Of a stretch of DNA of 64,000 nucleotides, positions 8,082 through 14,406 are shown in pieces. Position 1 is the stretch's first letter, and the number at the start of each line of letters is the position of its first letter. The stretch lies in assembly GCF_020819595.1 (NCBI RefSeq), contig NZ_JAJHNP010000025.1, positions 62,001 through 126,000 of the forward strand, given 5' to 3'. The notes below the pieces were generated by a model, which worked only from the letters and a program-made list of their open reading frames with translations, was not told the DNA's origin and made no database searches. The translations under genes were made by a program, and so were the position numbers. This stretch comes from Streptomyces barringtoniae (GTDB lineage Bacteria; Actinomycetota; Actinomycetes; Streptomycetales; Streptomycetaceae).

Positions 8082-9047
8082 TCAGCCGACGGTGATCGAG
8101 TCCAGCTTCTCGCGCAGGTAGACATGCGAGTCCACCGGCGGGTACGTCACCCGGCCCACCGGCGCCGGCACGGACTCCACGAGGGTTCCCGGGGTGCACT
8201 CGCCGAAGTACACGAGCGACATCAGCTCCTCGGCGGGCGCTTCGACGGGCGGGGGCAGCACCCGGTGCCGCCCGGACCGCCACCGGTCGCCGGTCCAACG
8301 GGACAGCAGGTCACCGATGTTGATGGTGAGGGCGGCCGGGTCGTACGGCGCGTCCTCCCAGCCGCCGGCGTCGGTGTACACCTGAAGCCCGCCCTTCCCG
8401 GCCTGGCGGTCGAGGACGGTCACGGTGCCGAAGTCGGTGTGCGGCCCGATCCGGAACTGCCCGGGCAGCGGCGCGCCGACGACGTCCGTCCCCGGATACC
8501 AGTTGATGTTGAAGCCGTACGTCGGACGGTCCATGTGCCGGGAGAAGAAGTCGGGCCGGAGCCCCAGCGCGTATCCGAGCAGTGACAGCAGCTCCTTCTC
8601 CAGGGCGGCCATGCGCGACAGATACGTCCTGCACAGGCCCCTGAGCCCCGGCACCTCGGCGGGCCACACATTGGGCGCGTACCACTCGGCGTTGACGACC
8701 GGGTCCTCGAACGGCTCGTCCGTCGCGAAGGTCAGCGACTCCTTCAGGTCGGGCGGTGTCTCGGTACCCTCCGCGTACCCGTTGGCCTCGGCACCGGGCC
8801 CGAGCCAGCCCCGGCCGCCGACCTTCGCCTCGTACCGCCGCTTGACCTCGTCCGGGAGCAGGAAGAACTCCCGTGCCGCCCGCCGGATCGCGGCCCGCAG
8901 CTCCGGCTCCACCCCGTGCCCGGTGACCAGCAGGAACCCGGCGGTCTGCAGCGCCTGGTCGACGGTACGGGCGAGCGCGGCGCGGGCCTCCTCGCCGCCG
9001 GCCAGCCAGGGGCGCAGGTCGATGGTGGGAACAGGCGCGTCACTCAC
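8082..9047 (-). CDS. Isopenicillin-N-synthase-like non-heme iron oxygenase
   Basis: A 321-residue soluble enzyme of the 2-oxoglutarate/Fe(II) oxygenase superfamily. The N-terminal DIOX_N region begins VPTIDLRPW and includes GFLLVTGHGV; the iron facial triad is HTD (His203, Asp205) and His261 in GRHRV. The usual RxS motif that binds the 2-oxoglutarate carboxylate reads LMS (about residues 275-277), so the arginine is missing. The start codon overlaps the end of the upstream deaminase gene by 8 bases and is chosen for the GAGGA site before it, implying co-translation. The substrate is unknown; the partner hints at a pyrimidine or related heterocycle, which is inference. Confidence 0.8.
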   Translation of the reverse strand: MSDAPVPTIDLRPWLAGGEEARAALARTVDQALQTAGFLLVTGHGVEPELRAAIRRAAREFFLLPDEVKRRYEAKVGGRGWLGPGAEANGYAEGTETPPDLKESLTFATDEPFEDPVVNAEWYAPNVWPAEVPGLRGLCRTYLSRMAALEKELLSLLGYALGLRPDFFSRHMDRPTYGFNINWYPGTDVVGAPLPGQFRIGPHTDFGTVTVLDRQAGKGGLQVYTDAGGWEDAPYDPAALTINIGDLLSRWTGDRWRSGRHRVLPPPVEAPAEELMSLVYFGECTPGTLVESVPAPVGRVTYPPVDSHVYLREKLDSITVG

Positions 9048-9489
9048 CGATGTCCTCATTCCACAGCTCGGGGTTGTCCTTGACGAAGGCGCGCAGCACC
9101 GCGATGCACTCGGGGTCCTCCAGAACCAGGATCTCCACGCCGTGCTCGGCCAGCCACTCATGGCCGCCGTGGAAGGTGGTGGCCTCGCCGATCACCACCC
9201 GGGAGATCCCGAACTGGCGGATCAGGCCGCTGCAGTACCAGCAGGGGGAGAGGGTGGTGACCATGGTGGTGCCACGGTACGTGCGCTGCCGTCCCGCCGC
9301 GCGGAAGGCGGCGGTCTCCGCGTGGGTGGCGGGGTCGGCGTCCTGGACCCGGCGGTTGCGGCCCCGGCCGAGGAGGGTGCCGTCGGGGGCGTAGAGGGCG
9401 GCACCGATCGGGATGCCGCCCTCGGCCAGGCCTGCGCGGGCCTCCTGCACGGCGGTGGCGAGCCAGGCCCGGGCCTGTCGTTCGTCCAT
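9040..9489 (-). CDS. Fungal-type cytosine deaminase-like protein (CDA fold)
   Basis: A 149-residue zinc deaminase. The zinc site is HAE (56-58) with PCWYC (82-86), and Glu58 would be the proton shuttle. Several stretches resemble yeast cytosine deaminase Fcy1 as I remember it: GGIPIGAAL, GRGRNRR, TTLSPCWYCSG, VVIGE and a C-terminal WNEDIGE that nearly matches Fcy1's WFEDIGE. A base or nucleoside deaminase role is therefore likely; exact substrate unproven (cytosine, 5-substituted cytosine or another heterocycle). It overlaps the oxygenase gene by 8 bases. The start at 9489 (MDERQ) is used because the extra upstream residues look non-coding. Confidence 0.8.
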   Translation of the reverse strand: MDERQARAWLATAVQEARAGLAEGGIPIGAALYAPDGTLLGRGRNRRVQDADPATHAETAAFRAAGRQRTYRGTTMVTTLSPCWYCSGLIRQFGISRVVIGEATTFHGGHEWLAEHGVEILVLEDPECIAVLRAFVKDNPELWNEDIGE

Positions 9490-9564
9490 GGCCCCACTGT
9501 GCTGGGCGGGGGGAGCGCGGGGCAACGGGGGGTGGAGGCGCTTGCCCGGCGCACCCTCCGCCGG

Positions 9565-9918
9565 CTAGCCGCCGATCATCCCGATGACCGCCCGGACCGC
9601 CTCGGCCACCGGCTGGCCGACGGCCCCCACGGTGGTGGCGATCCCGGCGATCGCCATCAGCGCCCGGTGCCGCTCCTGCGGGGGCACGGCGGCGTCGGGG
9701 CTGAGGGCGGGCAGGGACTCGTCGAGGAGCCGGGCGCTGGGCGTCGCGACCTGCGCCCGCAACTCGGCGACCAGTCCGTGCAGTTCGGCGAGGGCGGCGG
9801 CCAGGGCCTGGTCCTGCTGCCCGGCTCCGCCCGCCTGGTTCCTGACGATGCCCTGGTTGCCCTGGCCGCCGTACATGTTGACGTTGTCGCCGTAGTAGTA
9901 GTTGTTCGTGCCGCTCAT
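9565..9918 (-). CDS. Small protein with N-terminal GDNVNMYGG motif
   Basis: A 117-residue protein of unknown function. The N-terminus (about residues 5-24) is YYYGDNVNMYGGQGNQGI, a glycine/asparagine-rich motif that also ends the upstream DUF6232 protein. Next comes a helical, probably coiled-coil stretch (ALAAALAELHGLVAELRAQV, about 38-58), a Pro-containing linker, and a hydrophobic C-terminus (ALMAIAGIATTVGAVGQPVAEAVRAVIGMIGG) that could insert in or lie on a membrane. No signal peptide is present. The ATG overlaps the DUF6232 stop (ATGA), so the two are translationally coupled. No enzyme motif is visible. Confidence 0.65.
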   Translation of the reverse strand: MSGTNNYYYGDNVNMYGGQGNQGIVRNQAGGAGQQDQALAAALAELHGLVAELRAQVATPSARLLDESLPALSPDAAVPPQERHRALMAIAGIATTVGAVGQPVAEAVRAVIGMIGG

Positions 9919-9985
9919 GCGCCGATCCCCACGTTTCCGCTGCCGCCGTACATGTTGACGTTGTCACCGAAGTAGTAGTTCTTCG
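9866..9985 (-). repeat. Direct repeat encoding the shared GDNVNMYGG motif
   Basis: Two 43-base copies, 9866-9908 and 9943-9985, differ at three positions. The copy at 9943-9985 encodes the C-terminus of the DUF6232 protein; the other encodes the N-terminus of the next protein. They span the ATGA gene junction and are read in the same sense, encoding NYYFGDNVNMYGG and NYYYGDNVNMYGG. The near identity at DNA level suggests a recent local duplication or ongoing gene conversion. Confidence 0.85.
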
Positions 9986-10631
9986 GCGAGACGGTGAGGC
10001 TCTCCACCGTGACCTTGAACTCGACGTCCGGGTGATCGATGGCGTAGGAGATCTGGCCGACGATCTGGTCCAGGTAGCGCGGGTCCTGGCTGGTGACCAG
10101 CGCGGTCGACGCGCCCGAGGTCTCGACTGCGAGGACGTGCTGCGGGGCGGCGGTCAGGACGCCGATCATCTCGATCAGGAAGTAGATCTCGGCGACGGCG
10201 GCAACGATCCAGACGAACACGACATAGCCGGCGGCGCCGGAGTTGCCCTGCCCTCCGCCCGTGTTGATGGAGGCCAGCAGTCCCGGCAGCATCGCGAGGA
10301 AACCGACGACCAGTGTCACGGCGGTGTACCGCAGGAACCGCAGCACCGCCTCCTTGCGCTTGGGGCGCAGGACGAAGGTGTAGACGCGGGCGATGTTCTG
10401 CAGCGGGTACACCGCCGCCCCGATCCACAGGATCCGCTTGCTGACCCGCAGGTCGAGCCGGACCGGCGCCGGATGCGCCGGCGGCGCGGGGACGTCCGGC
10501 ATGCCCGGCGCCGCGGCGGGCGGCGCGGGGGGTGCGGATGCCGGGGCCGGCGTGGTGGGTGCGGATGCCGGCCGGGCGGGTGCGGGCGGCGGGTCCTGGG
10601 CCGGGCGCTCGGGTGGCTGGCCGTTGTCCAT
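9915..10631 (-). CDS. DUF6232 family membrane protein
   Basis: A 238-residue protein. A Pro/Ala-rich disordered N-terminus of about 60 residues precedes a DUF6232-like core: LDLRVSKRILWIGAAVYPLQNIARV, then two predicted membrane helices (about 105-125 and 145-165), then a soluble stretch including HVLAVETSGASTALVTSQDP. The C-terminal 20 residues are NYYFGDNVNMYGGSGNVGIGA, the motif repeated at the start of the next protein. The family has no known function to my knowledge. The N- and C-termini are probably cytoplasmic if there are two helices. It is translationally coupled to the small protein. Confidence 0.8.
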   Translation of the reverse strand: MDNGQPPERPAQDPPPAPARPASAPTTPAPASAPPAPPAAAPGMPDVPAPPAHPAPVRLDLRVSKRILWIGAAVYPLQNIARVYTFVLRPKRKEAVLRFLRYTAVTLVVGFLAMLPGLLASINTGGGQGNSGAAGYVVFVWIVAAVAEIYFLIEMIGVLTAAPQHVLAVETSGASTALVTSQDPRYLDQIVGQISYAIDHPDVEFKVTVESLTVSPKNYYFGDNVNMYGGSGNVGIGA

Positions 10632-10764
10632 CTGCTTCTGTCCCCCAGAGGTCAGGCGATCCCTCGCTACTCAGTGACGACCATTAACAACACCCCTGGT
10701 GGGGGATGGCAAGTCGTCAGGGGCCGCGAAGTTGCCCGAAGCAAGGGGCAGTTGGGGGGGCGGA

Positions 10765-11739
10765 TCAGTCGGCCACGCGCAGCAGCAGCTTCCCGGTGCT
10801 CGACCGTCCTCCCATCAGCCGGTGTGCCTCCGCCGCCTCGGCGAGCGGGAACTCGGCCGTCACCGGCAGGGTCACGGTGCCGTCGACCGCCTTCGCGAAC
10901 GCGCGCTCCGACAGCCGGCGCAGCGCCTCCGGCGCGGTCCGGGCCAGGTTCAGGATGGAGAAGCCGGAGACCGACACGCCGAGCGGGTACAGCTCGGGCC
11001 GGCCCACGCTCCACGACCCGGCCCCGCTCGCGTTGCCGTAGGAGACCAGGCGTCCGAAGACCGCCAGCGAGGCCAGTCCGGCGCGCAGGGTGTCGCCGCC
11101 GACGGGGTCCAGCACCAGGTCGGCGCCCCGCCCCCCGGTCGCCGCGCGCAGCGGCTCCTGGAAGGCGCCGACGAACACCTCGTCGTAGCCGTGGCTCCTG
11201 GCGTGGGCGGCCTTCGCGGCCGAGGACACCACGCCGTACACCGCCCCGGCGCCCGCGGCCCGGGCGAGCTGTCCGACCGCCGTGCCGACGCCGCCGGCCG
11301 CGCCCTGGACGAGGACGGTCTCGCCGGGCTGGAGCCGGCCGACGGTGTGGACGAGGGCGTAGGCCGTGGGCAGCACCGTCGGCAGGGTCGCGGCGGTGCG
11401 CAGGTCCAGGCCGGAGGGGACCGGGAAGACGGTCGTCGCCTCGGCCACCGCCACCTCCGCGTACGCGCCGCCCTCGGTGAGCGCGACCACCTCCTGGCCG
11501 ACGGCCAGGCCGGTGACGCCGGTGCCGAGCGCGCGGACGCGGCCGGAGACCTCCAGGCCGGGCACGTACGGCAGCGCGGGCACCCGGTAGCCCTCCGCGC
11601 GGGCCTTGAGGTCGGCGAAGTTCACGCCGGTGTAGGCCACGTCGATGCTGACCTGCCCGGCTCCGGGCTCCGGCACCTCGGCCGTCACCGGTCGCAGCAC
11701 CTCGGGACCGCCGTACTCCTGGAACTCCACTGCGCGCAT
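10765..11739 (-). CDS. Zinc-independent alcohol dehydrogenase / NADPH:quinone oxidoreductase
   Basis: A 324-residue medium-chain dehydrogenase of the quinone oxidoreductase branch. GroES-like N-terminal domain: MRAVEFQEYGGPEVLR, then GVNFADLKAR and PYVPGLEVSGRV. The Rossmann domain has VLVQGAAGGVGTAVGQLA (about residues 140-158), the NADPH-binding AAGGVG motif. The catalytic zinc ligands of true alcohol dehydrogenases are absent, as expected for QOR. It probably reduces quinones or enones with NADPH. It diverges from an ArsR-type regulator with a perfect 14-bp palindrome between the two, so the regulator probably controls it. Confidence 0.9.
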   Translation of the reverse strand: MRAVEFQEYGGPEVLRPVTAEVPEPGAGQVSIDVAYTGVNFADLKARAEGYRVPALPYVPGLEVSGRVRALGTGVTGLAVGQEVVALTEGGAYAEVAVAEATTVFPVPSGLDLRTAATLPTVLPTAYALVHTVGRLQPGETVLVQGAAGGVGTAVGQLARAAGAGAVYGVVSSAAKAAHARSHGYDEVFVGAFQEPLRAATGGRGADLVLDPVGGDTLRAGLASLAVFGRLVSYGNASGAGSWSVGRPELYPLGVSVSGFSILNLARTAPEALRRLSERAFAKAVDGTVTLPVTAEFPLAEAAEAHRLMGGRSSTGKLLLRVAD

Positions 11740-11780
11740 GCCACACCCCTGGCTCGACTCGACTGTTCAATCAAAAGCGA

Positions 11781-11794
11781 ACACTCGCGAGTGT
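11781..11794. promoter_or_regulatory. Perfect palindromic operator between oxidoreductase and ArsR genes
   Basis: ACACTCGCGAGTGT is a perfect 14-bp palindrome. A further half-site GAACACTCGG follows about 20 bases to the right. TATGGT at 11794-11799 could be the -10 of the ArsR gene, which would place the palindrome over the -35/-10 spacer. Position in the divergent intergenic region and symmetry match a winged-helix repressor operator; that the ArsR protein binds it is inference. Confidence 0.65.
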
Positions 11795-11845
11795 ATGGTT
11801 TTCATCGAACACTCGGCAAGCGGAAGCGGAAGAGGGGAGCGTGGC

Positions 11846-12178
11846 GTGACCACCGGAAGTCACCGGGCCGCCCCGGAGCACACCCACCCCGACGACGTGC
11901 CCGTCCTCACGGCGCTCGCCGCCCTCGCCGACCCCGTGCGCCTCACCCTGGTCAGGGAGCTGGCCGGCTCCGCCGCCTGGACCCGCAGCTGCGGCAGCTT
12001 CGACGTGCCGGTCGGCAAGGCCGCCCTCAGCCACCACTTCGCGGTACTGCGCGGGGCCGGGCTGGTGGAGCAGCGGGACGAGGGGCCCCGGAGGGTCAAC
12101 CGCCTGCGCCGGCCCGAGTTCGACGCCCGCTTCCCGGGGCTGCTCGACCTCGTCCTGCGCGACGACGAACCTTCCTGA
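11846..12178 (+). CDS. ArsR/HxlR-like winged-helix transcriptional regulator
   Basis: A 110-residue DNA-binding protein. The core VLTALAALADPVRLTLVRELA is the classic ArsR helix 1-2 signature (ALADPxRLxIL), followed by the recognition region GKAALSHHFAVLRGAGLVEQR and the wing. The metal-binding CxC of arsenic sensors is absent; the only Cys is in TRSCGSF, so it probably senses an organic or redox signal or acts as a repressor without metal. The GTG at 11846 is preferred for the GAGGGGAG site before it. It is divergent from the quinone oxidoreductase gene. Confidence 0.85.
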   Translation: MTTGSHRAAPEHTHPDDVPVLTALAALADPVRLTLVRELAGSAAWTRSCGSFDVPVGKAALSHHFAVLRGAGLVEQRDEGPRRVNRLRRPEFDARFPGLLDLVLRDDEPS

Positions 12179-12296
12179 CGGTCCGGTCTCCCGTACCCGG
12201 TGGCCGACCTCCGGTGAACTGCGGGTATCGGCACCGCCGATGACCCCATCGGCAGCACCCCGTACTGGCGCGTGGACCGGCACCGGGGGTCCTTCG

Positions 12297-12302
12297 TAGC
12301 GT
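12297..12302 (+). promoter_or_regulatory. -10 element of a probable leaderless promoter (DMT transporter)
   Basis: TAGCGT ends 7 bases before the ATG at 12310, which would put the transcription start at or next to the A of the start codon. No Shine-Dalgarno sequence is evident in the intervening bases. Confidence 0.5.
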
Positions 12303-12309
12303 CGGCGTC

Positions 12310-13266
12310 ATGACCTCAGAGACCAGGGGCACGGCCCAGCTGACCACCGCCATGATGCTCTCCGGCACCCTCGGCGTCTTCGTCGTGGAGTCGGGTGCCT
12401 CGCCCTTCGACGTCGTCTTCTTCCGCGTCCTGTTCGGCGCCCTCGCCCTCGGCGGCTATGTCGCCGCCCGGGGCTGGCTGCGCGACCACGGCTTCACCCG
12501 CCGCACCCTCGCACTCGCCGTCCTGGGCGGGGTGTTCATCGTCCTGAACTGGGTGCTGCTGTTCTCGTCGTACGAGCACACGTCCATCTCGGTGGCCACG
12601 GTCGTCTACCACACGCAGCCCTTCTACGTGGTCCTCCTCGGCGCCCTGCTGTTCCGCGAACGGCTCACCGCCGCGAAGGTCGGCTGGATCGCGGTCGCCT
12701 TCGCCGGTCTGGTCCTCGTCTCGGGCGTCACCCCCGGCGACTTCACGAGCGGAGGCTCGTACCTGCTCGGCGTCGGCCAGGCCCTCCTCGCCGCCCTGCT
12801 CTACGGCCTGTCCACCCTGGTCACCAAGCGGATCACCGGTGTCCGCCCGCACCTGATCGCCCTCGTCCAGGTCCTCGTCGGCATCCCGCTCCTGCTGCCC
12901 TTCGCGGACTTCGGCGCGATGAGCGGCACCGGCTGGAAGTGGGGCTGGCTCGTCGGGCTCGGCCTGATCCACACCGGGGTGATGTACGTCCTCATGTACG
13001 CCGCCTACGCCCAGCTGCCGACCGCGAAGATCGCCGTACTGGCCTTCGTCTACCCGGCCGTGGCGATGCTGATGGACTGGCTGGTCTACGGCCACCACAT
13101 CGGGCTCGTCCAGACGCTGGGCGTCCCGCTGATCGTGACGGCGAGCCTGAAGGTCACCCTGGCCCGTCCTGCTCGGCGACCAGCCGCCGCGCCTGCTCCG
13201 CGAACAGCCGGGCGTGCGCCGAAAGCCGCTTCCCGGCCCGCCACGCCAGCTGCGTGCGAAGCGTGA
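12310..13266 (+). CDS. EamA/DMT superfamily transporter
   Basis: A 318-residue membrane protein with about ten hydrophobic helices arranged as two EamA repeats (residues about 8-137 and 148-281). The features are typical of drug/metabolite or amino-acid exporters: FFRVLFGALAL near the N-terminus, VVYHTQPFYVVLLGALLFRERLT ending repeat one and AYAQLPTAKIAVLAFVYPAVAMLMDW in repeat two. The substrate is unknown. The C-terminal 35 residues are a Pro/Ala/Arg-rich tail that overlaps the end of the convergent LysR gene by 113 bases; the tail may be a simple read-on. Confidence 0.85.
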   Translation: MTSETRGTAQLTTAMMLSGTLGVFVVESGASPFDVVFFRVLFGALALGGYVAARGWLRDHGFTRRTLALAVLGGVFIVLNWVLLFSSYEHTSISVATVVYHTQPFYVVLLGALLFRERLTAAKVGWIAVAFAGLVLVSGVTPGDFTSGGSYLLGVGQALLAALLYGLSTLVTKRITGVRPHLIALVQVLVGIPLLLPFADFGAMSGTGWKWGWLVGLGLIHTGVMYVLMYAAYAQLPTAKIAVLAFVYPAVAMLMDWLVYGHHIGLVQTLGVPLIVTASLKVTLARPARRPAAAPAPRTAGRAPKAASRPATPAACEA

Positions 13267-14044
13267 ACGGCGGCTCCCAGTCCAGCCGGACCAGAGAGCC
13301 CTCCGCGAGTTCGGCGGCGACCGTCACCTCGGGCAGCAACGCGATCCCGAGGCCGGCCGCCGCCGCGCGCTTGGTGGCCTCGATCGTGCCGAACTCCCTG
13401 AACTCCACGTCCCCGAAGGACCTCAGCTCCCGCTCGAACAGGTCCCGGTAGGCGCAGCCGGGCTCGGTGGCCAGCAGGGGCTGGTCCGTCAGGGCTGCGG
13501 TCGTCACCGGGGAGCCGCTCAGTGCGTGCCCCGGCGCCGCGACCAGCGCCAGCGGCTCCACCGCGAGCACGCTGCACTCCAGCCCCGGGTGCTCGGTCTC
13601 CTCCTCCATCAGGAACCCGACGTCGTAGGTGCCCTGACGCAGCGCCTGCCGCGTCTCGTCGCCGATGGTGGTGCGCAGTGCCAGCCGGACCCCGGGGTGG
13701 CGGTGGTGGAAGTACTCCAGCAGCGGCGGCAGCCGGTAGGAGGTCAGCGACTCCATGGTGCCGACGGTCAGCGTGCCGGAGGGCTCCTCCGGTTCGGTGA
13801 CCGCCGTCCGGGCCTCCTCGGTCAGCTCGATGATCTGCCGGGCGTACGGCAGCAGCCGCTCACCGGCCTCGGTGAGCCGGATCCGGCTGCCGAGCCGGTC
13901 GAACAGCTCGACGCCGAGGGAGGACTCCAGGGTGCGGATCTGACCGGTCACGCTGGACTGGGCGTACGACAGCTCGGCCGCGGCCTGGGTGAAGCTCAGC
14001 ACCGTGGCGACCTTCTCGAAGGTGACGAGCAGCCGGAGTTCCAT
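13154..14044 (-). CDS. LysR family transcriptional regulator
   Basis: A 296-residue regulator. The N-terminal winged helix-turn-helix is MELRLLVTFEKVATVLSFTQAAAELSYAQSSVTGQIRTLE (about residues 1-40), followed by the linker helix and a periplasmic-binding-like effector domain starting near GTLTVGTMESL (about 92). The family controls a neighbouring gene through an effector; the obvious candidate is the convergently facing DMT transporter, a common LysR pairing. Its ATG overlaps by one base the stop of the small membrane protein (TGATG), so the two are probably co-transcribed. Confidence 0.9.
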   Translation of the reverse strand: MELRLLVTFEKVATVLSFTQAAAELSYAQSSVTGQIRTLESSLGVELFDRLGSRIRLTEAGERLLPYARQIIELTEEARTAVTEPEEPSGTLTVGTMESLTSYRLPPLLEYFHHRHPGVRLALRTTIGDETRQALRQGTYDVGFLMEEETEHPGLECSVLAVEPLALVAAPGHALSGSPVTTAALTDQPLLATEPGCAYRDLFERELRSFGDVEFREFGTIEATKRAAAAGLGIALLPEVTVAAELAEGSLVRLDWEPPFTLRTQLAWRAGKRLSAHARLFAEQARRLVAEQDGPG

Positions 14045-14331
14045 CAGGCCTGCTCGGGATCGTCCTTGTTCAGGGACTTGAGGAACTCGGGGTTGTCGTC
14101 GGGTGCGACCCACTGCCCGGGCGTGGCACCGCCCGCCGGGACCGTCTGCCGCGCCCGGCCGGTGATCAGCCAGGCCACCGGGCCGACCAGGACCTCGCCG
14201 AAGAGCAGGATGATGATCACCCACATCACCTTCGGCAGGTGCCGCACCTCCTCTTCCGGGGTGTTCAGGCAGTCCACGAAGGCATGGATCCACAGGGCCA
14301 GGACCAGCAGGAACGGCAGATACCTGAGCAT
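14044..14331 (-). CDS. PLDc_N domain small membrane protein
   Basis: A 95-residue protein with two hydrophobic helices: LRYLPFLLVLALWIHAFVDCL (residues 2-22) and VMWVIIILLFGEVLVGPVAWLITG (about 35-58), the signature of the phospholipase-D-nuclease N-terminal domain found alone in many actinobacteria. The hydrophilic tail faces the cytoplasm or outside; its role is unknown. The start at 14331 is chosen because upstream in-frame residues look non-coding. One-base overlap with the LysR gene. Confidence 0.78.
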   Translation of the reverse strand: MLRYLPFLLVLALWIHAFVDCLNTPEEEVRHLPKVMWVIIILLFGEVLVGPVAWLITGRARQTVPAGGATPGQWVAPDDNPEFLKSLNKDDPEQA

Positions 14332-14406
14332 GGCGTGCGATCCCCCGACGAAGTGAGACGGCCCCGGTGACCGGGCCAGAGTAACGGGTGGCAGATACTG
14401 GGACAC

